From Ampullaceana balthica (Eukaryota; Mollusca; Gastropoda; Lymnaeidae): 64,000 bases of DNA. The position numbers and the translations under genes are program-made. Position 1 is the stretch's first letter. Each line of letters begins with the position of its first letter. The notes beneath the pieces were generated by a model that saw nothing but the letters and a program-made list of their open reading frames with translations, was not told the DNA's origin and searched no databases. Positions 11,961 to 22,537 of the stretch are shown piece after piece. Location: the NCBI GenBank assembly GCA_944989445.1, contig CALYLW010001367.1:1-64000 (forward strand). Reading direction: 5' to 3'.

Positions 11961-12044
11961 ATGTGAAGCGCCGTAAGCCCAGCTAATTGCTGGCGTATTG
12001 TGCCATATAAATTATCAAATTGTTTTTTTTATTATTATTATGAC

Positions 12045-12700
12045 TGTAGCTGTGATGATAGAAGTAGCTGTCATGACAGGTGTTGATGAGATGACACGTG
12101 TAGCCGTGATGACAGATGTAGCCGTGACAACAGGTGTAGCCGTGATGACAGATGTAGCCGTGACGACAGGTGTAGCCGTGACGACAGGTGTAGCCGTGAT
12201 GGCAGGTGTAGCCGTGATGGCAGGTGTAGCCGTGTTAACACGTGTAGCCGTGATGACAGATGTAGGCGTGATGACAGATGTAGCCGTGATGACAGATGTA
12301 GCCGTGACGACAGGTGTAGCCGTGATGACAGATGTAGCCGTGACGACAGGTGTAGCCGTGATTACAGATGTAGCCGTGACGACAGGTGTAGCCGTGACGA
12401 CAGGTGTAGCCGTGATGGCAGGTGTAGCCGTGATGGCAGGTGTAGCCGTGTTAACACGTGTAGCCGTGATGACAGATGTAGGCGTGATGACAGATGTAGC
12501 CGTGATGACAGATGTAGCCGTGACGACAGGTGTAGCCGTGATGACAGATGTAGCCGTGACGACAGGTGTAGCCGTGATGGCAGGTGTAGCCGTGATGGCA
12601 GGTGTAGCCATGTTAACACGTGTAGCCTTGACGACAGGTGTAGCCGTGATGGCAGGTGTAGCCGTGATGGCAGATGTAGCCGTGTTAACACGTGTATAAC
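12045..12700 (+). repeat. 18-bp minisatellite, about 36 copies, unit B
   Basis: Tandem TGTAGCCGTGATGACAGA variants. The unit is a multiple of three, so long but meaningless open frames occur on both strands. Confidence 0.95.
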
Positions 12701-12939
12701 TCTATATAGCCGTCTGTTTTTGTTTAAATTATACGTGTCACTGGATTTCACTCCAGCTATCGACGACCACATCATCGTGTTTACAGCAAGCGAGTTCAGT
12801 CGCGTTCAGTCTATAAATGTTTGTCGCGCGATGGGTATTATATTGAACATAATCAATACATTTAGTTATGTCTCATATATAATGGATTTATAGTAAAAAA
12901 CTTTATTTTTACGGGGTTGTTTAATTAAATCCCTTATAA

Positions 12940-13160
12940 TAACTTCACCGCCATCTCTTGGGTTCGCGGTAAGTCGGTCGGTCGGTCGGTTTGGCGGAAA
13001 AACAAAAGTAACAAATAACACATTTCCCTTGATGCTATCGAGCTGAAATTTTGCACATAGACTCGTGTCATCTAAAAATGCGTCGTATCAAAATTTCAGA
13101 TCGATCGAATGTACCGTAATTAAATTAATACATTTTTAGTTTATCTCTATATAACTAAAT
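12940..13160. repeat. Dispersed repeat with GAGCTGAAATTTTGCA and TCGATCGAATGTACCGTAAT
   Basis: The same sequence recurs at about 380-480, 17390-17500, 20900-21110 (reverse), 21180-21370, 35400-35470 and 35640-35760. The linked motif CTCATATATAAGGGATTTATAGT recurs at 5745, 12865, 13325, 20700 (reverse) and 35825. It is non-coding. Confidence 0.7.
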
Positions 13161-14679
13161 GTAGCGACCTGCTTTGTTTACATTTTACGTGTCACGCTAA
13201 ATTCAGTCCAGCGATCGGTGACCAGACCTTTCCCCTCGCGCGCGTTTTACAGCAAAGAGGAGTTAGGGCAGTTTCAGCCTGTAAATGTTTGTCGCGTTTG
13301 AACATGATCAATACTTTTAGTTATTTCTCATATATAAGGGATTTATAGTCATAGACTTTGTTTTTACGGGGTTGTTTAATTAGAACACTGTTTCGTAATG
13401 TAAAGCAAAAAATTCCGAGGCCACCGGAGAAACCCGAGAGCGATCCGTTCAATTGACGAAGTTTTCCCGTATATTTTCCATATGCGCAGAATGATGCGCG
13501 AACGCAACGAAACGAGAGGCTTGCAAACGAAAGGGAGAGGTCACAGTACCTGTTCTATTTTTGCAGCGAATCCAATCTCACTAAATAGGCTTTCGCACGT
13601 ACCTCCTTTTATTCTATAAAAAAATAAATTATTTTAACACAGATTCCACATTTGCGAAAACGAATCTGGCAAATCCAGAAAGAAAGAAAATAGAACTCGC
13701 GAATCTTCAAAAAAGAGAAAAAATTAAAATTCGTGAATCCGCAAAAAAGAGAGAAAATAAAAACTCGAGAATCCGAAATTCCGGGATAACCAGGAGAAGT
13801 AGCGCCACGGGGTCTCAGGAAATGGGATCGACCCCATTCCGTCTACAATCAGTGACACGGGACGATCACATAGAAACAACTCAGAAAACAAACTGCCTGT
13901 CTCGGTCACTGTCTGGGACGGTGTAGGTCGGAGACTGACAGAAGAAAGAATGGAACTTAAAGTGACGTCATTGCAAGTTATGAAACACATGTAGTATGTA
14001 GAAAAATATATAAAAAAGTCGAATGGATTCAGAAGAAAAAAAAAGGTTTAAAACAAAATTAACATAAAAAATTATGAAAATAAACTTTTTTTTATACAGA
14101 TCAAAAGAACCGGAAGTAATATTTTCTACCGTTTGTTTTCTGTTTAGAGTTTTGTAAGCGAAGATTTCTAGCTTTACGGGAAGAATTTTCCGTGAATTAG
14201 GTGGGGAAAGGCAAAGGGGGTTATTTTGGGGCATGTTTCCAAGAAGGGGGTTTTGAGTAGACTTATGAGGAAAGGGCTAGAGGGTTTACTGGAGGTCATT
14301 TGACCGATATTTCATAGAAGTGTGATTTTTTGAACGCATTTTCTTTCTTGCGTTTTTTACATGTCAATACTGTAGTTACTGAAACATGTAGGAAGAAATA
14401 ACTAGGAATTTAATACAAAGGTACTTAATTAATTAAAATGGGCCCCAACCTCGTCATTCTTGTGGCATACCTCATAGCGGAATTTCGCTTCCGGTTGTAG
14501 GGTTTCATTTCTTGGGTTTACAATTCAGTAAGATCGCTACTAGGACAACTAAAAACAAGTATACAAATTTCGTTTTTGATATTTTATTGACATGGAATTT
14601 CTTTAAAATGAAAAATCAAACAAAAACACACACACACAAACAGCTAGGCTCATCTGCCAATCCAGGGAAGCACTCTGCT

Positions 14680-15011
14680 TCACGCGAATCTTGTTGTAAG
14701 GTAGGCCAGGATGGCGACGGCTGACGACAGCCACAGCGACATGGTATGACGTATCGCTCCGCCGTACACCTCATCAACGACCCTTCTCACGTCAATGACG
14801 CATAACTTCGCGTCCGGGGCCAAAAAGTCTAGCACTCCTTTGATCTCCTCTTGTTTGACCCGTTCATCCGGAGGTCTCTCCCGGTAGATGGCTTTCAAAA
14901 TGCAGACAAGTAACTCTTTCTGAGCCGGGCAGCGGTCCGAGGAGTGGTCCGCCTTGTAGTTGACCGGACACTTTTCCTGCTCATCGTTTTTCGGAGTTTC
15001 GGTTTGTGCCT
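14680..15011 (-). CDS. Small secreted Cys protein C, exon 2 (mature protein and hydrophobic tail)
   Basis: The acceptor TTTTTTTTCAG ends at 15012; the frame stays open to the stop at 14680, giving a protein of about 130 residues with exon 1. The mature sequence has cysteines in EKCPVNYK, DRCPAQKELLVC and KLCVIDVRRVVDEVYGGA, then a hydrophobic tail (LWLSSAVAILAYL) resembling a GPI signal. Between the second and fourth Cys it is rich in charged residues with helical spacing. AATAAA on this strand is at 14588-14583. The intron to exon 1 is 685 bases, against 2,361 in gene B, because B holds transposon insertions. Family not recognised; intact and probably expressed. Confidence 0.72.
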
Positions 15012-15696
15012 CTGAAAAAAAAAGACATTTGTATTTATGTCAGTTGACCACGTCAAGATGGACATATGGTATCTCCCGGGAGCTCGATTAATTGTTTTTG
15101 TTTTTGGTTTTTAAATCCTTTTTTTAAAATTTTTTATTCCAATATTTATATCGAAACGGGCCAGAATATTATGCGTAAGTTCATTGTTGAAACTGAATGA
15201 AAATTTATTCAAGAGTTCTAGTGTGTCAAAAAATAATGGGGTAAAGAATGATAATGTTCAGCCAGGGCTGTGTCTCGTAATCTTCGTCTTCCCACTTTGC
15301 CACGCTAACCACGCCCTTTGTGTAGCGCCAACCCAGTTTGCGCCACTACTTGGTTAATGGCCTACCTGAGATGTCAAGTCATTTAGATGGGACCAGAAAC
15401 CGGACCTGTTGCTTGCTTGTGGGTGTGGGTCAAAAAAATGTGTATAAGTTTTAGTTTTTTTCTGTGCGGGCTTGTTTTTGTGTGTGTTCATGCGTTTGTG
15501 TGTTTGTCAGTTTGATTGTAAGTGGCCTTGTTCGTGATTTTTAAAAAAAATTTACCAAGCACAGACTCCATTATTTTACTACTTGAAATTAATCCTAAAA
15601 TAAAAGCCCCCCCCCCGTAACTTACCCATGTGTAAACATTTTGGTCAAACGTTGTATTTTAACATTTTGGTCTGACATTTCACAAATACAACTCAC

Positions 15697-15757
15697 CCGA
15701 AGTCTTGAAGGCACATAACACAGTTGCTGTTATTGTTAGAATAATCCACGTCCTCAT
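15697..15757 (-). CDS. Small secreted protein C, exon 1 (signal peptide)
   Basis: On the minus strand the ATG at 15757 encodes MRTWIILTITATVLCAFKTS, a signal peptide sharing its first nine residues with gene B. The donor GTGAG begins at 15696, and the split codon is the same as in B. The 42-bp minisatellite begins only about 15 bases upstream of the start codon, so it probably lies in or just upstream of the 5' untranslated region. Confidence 0.72.
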
Positions 15758-15774
15758 GGTCACCACAGCAACAC

Positions 15775-16195
15775 TGGTAGCTCTAATGTCCTGTGACTAT
15801 TTGTACGAAACACGACCTGTACCTCTAATGTCCTGTGACTATTTGTACGAAGCACGATCTGTACCTCTAATGTCCTTTTACGAAACAGGACCTGTAACTC
15901 TAATGTCGTGTGACTAGTTGTACGAAACGCGACCTGTACCTCTAATGTCCTGTGACTATTTGTACGAAACACGATCTGTACCTCTAATGTCCTTTTACTA
16001 TTTGTACGAAACACGACCTGTAACTCTAATGTCCTGTGACTATTTGTACGAAACACGACCTGTAACTCTAATGTCCTGTGACTATTTGTGCGAAACACGA
16101 CCTGTAACTCTAATGTCCTGTGACTATTTGTACGAAACACGGCCTGTGGCACTTATATCCTGTAACTACTTGTACGAAACACGACCTCATGAATT
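15775..16195. repeat. 42-bp minisatellite, about 10 copies, upstream of gene C
   Basis: The unit includes CTAATGTCCTGTGACTATTT and TACGAAACACGACCTGTA. Gene B has only about two degenerate units at 10790-10870 with the same flanks (TGCTCCTAAATGAAA), so the array expanded after duplication. Confidence 0.95.
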
Positions 16196-16355
16196 GCGCT
16201 GCTCCTAAATGAAAGCGGATACGGCCGTGAAGCTAATAACATAATTCACTCGTGGTCTTCTGGATAGACAACTGTTCCCGTGATCAGCTCAAACCGGTCA
16301 CATCAGCAGAGAATAACATCCTCGGTCACTTGTTTACAAGTTTATCCGTGAATTA

Positions 16356-16631
16356 GGGGCCGTCCATAAAGTACGTCACGCTATTTTTGACCATTTTTAA
16401 CTCCCCCCCCCTCCCCCTGCCACAAACTGTCACAAATCTCGGACCCCCCCCCCTAAAGTACGTCACACTTTCGAACAAAAATTTAGTTTTTATTTACAAA
16501 ATAATTAATATTTAATATAAAACACCGTGACGTCACACATGGCCGGACCCCCCTCCCTCCTGTCACAAATTGTCACACTTTCTTACACCCCCTCCCCCCT
16601 CTGGAGCGTGACGTACTTTATGGACGGCCTC
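16356..16631. mobile_element. PIF/Harbinger-like MITE with TTA target duplication
   Basis: Ends GGGGCCGTCCATAAAGTACG and CGTACTTTATGGACGGCCTC, flanked by TTA at 16353-16355 and 16632-16634. Gene B's matching flank (CCGTGCATTATGTA, about 11020) is the empty site. The long C-run and poly-pyrimidine interior is typical of the copies here. Confidence 0.75.
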
Positions 16632-17011
16632 TTATGTACAAACGAGCAACCAAGCCCTCCAAGGACGTTCCACCACCGTTCGGTGGCATGTTGTAACTCC
16701 CCTCCAACGGCCATCTCGACCGGCATACATGTGCATCACGTCAAAAATACTATTCATTATAGTTAAAATAAATAGCTCGTAAAAACAGAGCTTTTGACTA
16801 TAAATCCCAACACGCATAACTCAAAATAAAGTATTGGAAGAAATACTGCACCAAAATAACTCGTTTTGAACGTCCGCGTAAACGTGTTCAATATGGAGTC
16901 ATATGTGTTTGAGGGACCAATCACTATCGATTACCGCACGGAACATAGCCTTTTTTATATATGATATATTTCAAGGGACTAAATTATAATGACAAGGGAA
17001 GCCTTCCTGAC

Positions 17012-18995
17012 GGCATCCGGGCAGAACAGCGACTGTCAAAACAGCGACCGTCATAATAGCGACTGCATCATAACAGCGACTGTATCAAAATAGCGACTTT
17101 TCTCTTTTGTTTGTGATAATGTTTGAAAATTTATTTGAAAAACTTACTGTGCCTAGCCTACAATGGAGTTTATAAAATCCAGAAAAGTAAGACATGATAA
17201 GCCATGTATGTTTTTCGTACAGAAGGGACAATAGAGGGGGATTGCGGTGGTAGGGGCAGAGGTGGCGTGTGGCTGCTTTTTAATTTACTACGTTTTTTAT
17301 TAGCTCGCTTTCGTTGGTGAGGCATTGTCCAAGATTTTTTCAAATCTGCCAACGTAAAATTGAACCACTTCTGATGGTCCTAGAGATCTGAAAATTTTAC
17401 CACAGATAGATCTTGGATGACAATGCATTGTATCAAAATTTCAGATTGATCAAATGTACTGTTATTAAATTATTGAACTTTTAAGTTTATCTATAGTCTA
17501 TATAAAAGCATCCGTACCGTCGGCTTTTGTTGACATCTGTGAGTTCGCCCCGTGACCACATCACAATGTTTTTAAAACGTTGGGCGGGCGCTTGTGAGGT
17601 GTTTGGTAAAATAAATAGAGGTAAAAAAATATTTTTAAAAACCAGGTTGTTTGTTAGAAGTGGACTAAAAAGAATAAAATAAATAGAAGTAAAAAAAAAT
17701 ATTTTTAAAAACCACGTTTTTATAAGCGGACTAAAAAGAAGAAAATAATTAAAAACTTATTAGTTCAAGTACTTCGATTTAATATGACTAAAAACGTTGT
17801 GCGGGTGTTTGGTATAAAAATTTAAAGATTTCTAATTTAGAAGGCAAAAGAGATCTATAAGTGTGAGAATGAGTGAACCGCATATGTTAAACCTCATAAG
17901 CGCCCGCCCCACGTTTTTAGTCATATTAAATCGAAGTACTTGAACTAATAAGTTTTTAAATTATTTTCTTCTTTTTAGTCCACTTCTAAAAACGTGGTTT
18001 TTAAAAATCTTTTTTTTTACTTCCATTTATTTAACCTAGAGACAGTTCGACTACAATACTTTTTTGATCCCCGGATGTTTTGACCGTTTTCGTTTTTACC
18101 TCGTAAAATTGTTTTTTTTAAATTAAAAATAATAAATAAAAATAATATAGTTAAATATTATTATCTATTAAAAATTAAAAACGGCATGAAATAGTTATTA
18201 CACGCTTTTTTTCAACGTTTAATTTAACACTAAAAAGTATACACTGAAAACCAATCAACATTAAGGGCGAATTCATGGTTGTGTTAAATGCACCACTCCT
18301 CTGAGGTAGCAAGTCCTTCCAAACATTTCCAACTCCACCCCTACCCCAAGGCAATGTGGTCAGATAGTCCTTTATAAAGGTACCTACATTCTCTCAGCCC
18401 CAGTCCCTTTATTTACCTTCTCCATAACACGGGGTCCGTGGTCGCCACTTAGTCCAGCCTTCGTAACATGTCATTATGTAACCCCCGGACAGTTCGACCA
18501 CAGGACGTTTTGACAAGGGGGCTGTCAATATTGTTACAAAAAGCTGCCCGGGTAACCATGATTCAAATTTTATTTTTACTGAGCAGTTGTTTGTATTTGA
18601 ATGGATGCGTTTATATATAGCATAAGTGAATTGTTTTAAATTTTATTTTAAACACAATTTTTTAATTTCAATAAATACTTCATAAAATGTTGTTATTTTT
18701 TGCAGTTTTTATTTGTTACTATGCATTTATGTATTTTTTTCACTAGGGGTCCTTGGGTAAGTTTAAGACAATGAAAAGGGGTCTATGTGTCAAAAAAGAT
18801 TGGAACCACTGTGTTAGGTGAACGGTTGGACAAGAATAGCTATGTGATGAAGTCGCTGTTATGACAGTCGCTCTTTTGATACAGTCGCTATTTTGAAGTC
18901 GCTATTATGACGGTCGCTGTTTTGATACAGTCGCTATTTTGAAGTCGCTATTATGACGGTCGCTGTTTTGACAGTCGCTATTTTGAACCCGTGCC
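17012..18995 (+). mobile_element. Foldback-type DNA element, copy 1, with inverted AGCGAC arrays
   Basis: Begins GGCATCCGGGCAGAACAGCG and ends GACAGTCGCTATTTTGAACC CGTGCC, flanked by perfect 8-bp duplications TTCCTGAC (17004-17011 and 18996-19003). Both ends carry arrays of AGCGAC-type short units in opposite orientation. No transposase frame. It contains a hAT-like end (AACCACTGTG at about 18807) and an inner inverted repeat (17680-18045). Confidence 0.75.
17680..18045. repeat. Large inner inverted repeat (hairpin)
   Basis: Arms of about 130 bases, roughly 17680-17808 and 17900-18045 (for example TTCAAGTACTTCGATTTAAT and its complement), with a loop of about 95 bases. Confidence 0.75.
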
Positions 18996-18999
18996 TTCC

Positions 19000-19680
19000 T
19001 GACATGTGTTGCTGTGATGACATAAGTAGCAGTTATGAGAGATGTAGTCGTGATAATACTTGTAGCCATGACGACACGTGTAACTGTGATGTCAGATTTA
19101 GCAGTGGTAACACGTGCAGCTTGGATGACAGATGTAGGTAGCCATGATCACAGGTGTAGATCAGATGACAGGTGCAGCCGTGATGACAGATGTAGGTAGC
19201 CATGATCACAGGTGTAGATCAGATGACAGGTGCAGCCGTGATGACAGATGTAGGTAGCCATGATCACAGGTGTAGATCAGATGACAGGTGCAGCCGTGAT
19301 GACAGATTTAGGTAGCCATGATCACAGGTGTAGATCAGATGACAGGTGCAGCCGTGATGACAGATGTAGGTAGCCATGATCACAGGTGTAGATCAGATGA
19401 CAGGTGCAGCCGTGATGACAGATGTAGGTAGCCATGATCACAGGTGTAGATCAGGTGCAGCCGTGATGACAGATGTAGGTAGCCATGATCACATGTGTAG
19501 ATCAGATGACAGGTGCAGCCGAGATGACAGATGTAGGTAGCCGTGGTAACAGGTGTAGATCTGATGACAGGCAAAGATGATATCGGGTGAAGCCATCATG
19601 ACAGCTTGACTTGATTACAGGTGTAGCCTTCATGAATGCTTGCCTTGACGACAGGTGTAACTGTGATGATGGTAGCTGAG
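19000..19680 (+). repeat. Compound minisatellite, unit C, 57-bp higher-order unit
   Basis: TAGCCATGATCACAGGTG, TAGATCAGATGACAGGTGCA and GCCGTGATGACAGATGTAGG make a repeating block of about 57 bases at about 19135-19570, flanked by simple 18-bp type units. Confidence 0.9.
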
Positions 19681-19689
19681 ATTACTCAA

Positions 19690-21725
19690 TGAATTGGTGG
19701 AAACCGCAGTTTTGAAAAGTCTCGTGTACCAACTGTCTCTTAGCAAGGGATTATAACTCAATCAACCCCATTATCCATGAATTTTTCGAAAAGTGCGCTG
19801 CTATCAATTCTATAACCATTTTAATTTAAATAATAATTAACCGACTTTAGCGATTCATAAACACCACTAATTGGGTTTCTTGAGTAATATTTGATTAAAT
19901 ACTTTCGATGTGACGCTTTTATGTTGTAATGTTGAGACTTAAACCATAAATATAAGTTATAACCATGATAACCAATCTGAGCTCAGGTGCCTGGGATAGA
20001 GTTAATTGGAAAATTTTTTGTTTAAATATACAACCGACTTTAAAAGTAAATTTTTAAATTAATGCGAAAGCTGTGAAGTCCAAGCATTTGGGTTGGTGGG
20101 AAATGTCCCCTCGTATATTAATTTGCGGTTTCATTCTTATATTACGAAGGACTAAACAACGTCGCCCACGATGTGGTTTCTGAAGTCATGACTAACAGCT
20201 GTCTATGAGGATGAAAAGTAAAAAAAAATTTCATACAAAAATTAAATAATGCGAATATATTGAACCATATGCCACACGTATTTAAAATGATTTTTTATCT
20301 TGGAAGCTAGTCAGATCTATGCATAAATTAAAAAAAAACACCGAGTAAAAACAGTTTTTGAGTATAAATCCGTTATATACAAGACATAACTAAATGAATG
20401 TTCATTATAATACGCATTGCACGACAATCCAAAAATCCAAAATTTTAGTCATTTCTCAAATATATAAAGGATTTATAGTAAAATAAACTACTACTAACTA
20501 TAGTCTGCCTGCTTAAATTCAGCTCGATTTGATCACGGGAAAGGGGTTATAAAAGGATGTTTAATATAGTGCCCACCGAGAGACAGACTAGCAATTACTA
20601 GCATTTATATTTACAGATCGGGAAGTTATTTTAAAAAAGTATCGTCATTATAAGACGCATCGAACCGCGTGAAAAGAAAGTATTAATAAAACAAACCCGT
20701 AAAAAAAGTTTTTGACTATAAATCCCTTATATATGAGACATAACTAACAGTATTGATTATTTTCAAACATTTACAGACTGAATCTGTCTTAACTCAACTT
20801 TGCATCATAACCCTAGTGGGGGGGGGGAGGGTGGGTGGGGGGGGGGAGGGGTGGGTGGGGGGGGAGAGGGGAAAAGTCTGGTCACCGATTCGCTTGACCG
20901 AGCTCAGAGTGACACGTAAAATGTAAACAAAAGCGCCCGTCGCTTCGTTGGGTCGCCTCAATGCGTCAGCTCAAAATTTCACGTGGGGAAAAAAACAATA
21001 ACAAACCGTGAATTTAAATTACATACCTCATATAAGGATAAACTAAAAATGCATTAATTTAATTACGGTACGTTCGATCGATCTGAAATTTTGATACGAT
21101 GCATTGTTAGGTTAGACGGGTCCGTGTGCCAAATTTCAGTTCGATCGGATCCGGGAAGTGGGTCATTTTCGACTTTTGTTTTTCCGCCCGCCGAGCCCAT
21201 GAGAGAGATGATGAGAGAGACGCCGGTGAAGTTAATATAAGGGATTTAAAAATGTTGTTCAATAAATACGCACAGCGACACTCTAGAACAAAAATTAACA
21301 TGCTTCACAGAGTTACAAGGAGATAATCTAAACATGCATTAATTTAATTACAGTACAGTCGACCGATCTGAAATTGTGAAAGATCATTTTGATCGTCGGC
21401 ACGAGTCTGCCTGCAAAATTTCAGCTCGCTAGCATACGAGTTAGTGGGTTAAAAATTGATCCAAAGTTTTTTCGTCAAGCAAGCAAGCAACCAGACGTCA
21501 CAAGTTAATATAAAGGATTTTAAAAGAGGGGGAAAACACATTTAATGTTTTATTTTATACTTGATTTTATAGCTTGGGTCGGTTCAACGTCCAAGGCATG
21601 CAACAGGTTTGTCACACCGCTCAGAGACCCAAGAATTTGCTTCCATGATTATTTTGGGATAAGTTTAAGTATAAAAAAGTTTAGTAATCTTTTCAATCCT
21701 ATTTCTTCGGTTCGGTTTGCTCGTG
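19690..21725. other. Gene-free interval with dispersed repeats
   Basis: AT-rich. Contains the 12940-type repeat twice in reverse and forward orientation, a G-run block (20818-20872) and no exon-like open frame. The small frames at 21107-21326 fall in the repeat. Confidence 0.5.
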
Positions 21726-21727
21726 AA

Positions 21728-21975
21728 TATAACATCGGTGGTGTCGCATTCTTATAACATGTGTTGTGTTGCATTGTTATAACATCGGTGGTGTTGCATT
21801 CTTATAACATCGGTGGTGTCGCTTTCTTATAACATCGGTGGTGTCGCATTCTTATAACATCGGTGGTGTTGCATTCTTATAACATCGGTGGTGTCGCATT
21901 CTTATAACATCGGTGGTGTCGCATTCTTATAACATCGGTGGTGTCGCATTCTTATAACATTGGTGGCGTTCCTTC
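21728..21975 (+). repeat. 25-bp minisatellite, about 10 copies
   Basis: Unit ATAACATCGGTGGTGTCGCA with TTCTT, tandem. Confidence 0.92.
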
Positions 21976-22343
21976 TTAAATGTTGATCAAGATGATTTCA
22001 AGGGGAACGAATGCTGACTCCTAAAATATCATTTGTTGAGAACCGTCACATATAAGTGCTTCAGAATGATGCATGAAACTATTGTAGCAATAAATGGGAG
22101 AACACTCTCCAGAGGCTCTCTTGTTGTGAAGACCTTTATTTTCTTTAGTTACATGCGCTCGGACCAAGCTATGAACTTCATTTACATTCAAATCGAAGTT
22201 GTCGCTATACTCTATTAAAATAACGATAGTCTTTATTGTGTCTATTAAACATACCTACAAAATCAATACCGGTTCTTTTTGTTAAGTTTGTAACCGGCGT
22301 CAAGTATTAAGTCTCTATTGATCATTCATTTTATCCTCTACGG

Positions 22344-22529
22344 CAGTGCTTCTCAAAGTTGTGGTCCGCGGACCGGTGCCGGTCCGTGGGCCATCCGATG
22401 CCGGTCCGCAGATGTTCTCAAAAAAAGGACAGAAAAAATTGTCAGTGCAGGGAAAATAGTGCACCGGTCACTGGTGCAATGGAAAAAATTCCTGCCGATC
22501 CGCCATACTAAAAAGTTTGAGAAGAACTG
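22344..22529. mobile_element. hAT MITE with target duplication CTCTACGG
   Basis: Ends CAGTGCTTCTCAAAGT and GTTTGAGAAGAACTG, flanked by perfect CTCTACGG at 22336-22343 and 22530-22537. The interior GGACCGGTGCCGGTCC is typical of this hAT class. Confidence 0.85.
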
Positions 22530-22537
22530 CTCTACGG

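Noticed and set aside
12015..12775. Large repetitive protein frames on both strands
   Set aside because: They come from the 18-bp minisatellite; all frames are open because the unit has few stops.
15705..16208. Repeat protein with YETRPVPLMSC units
   Set aside because: Translation of the 42-bp minisatellite upstream of gene C, in the wrong strand relative to the gene.
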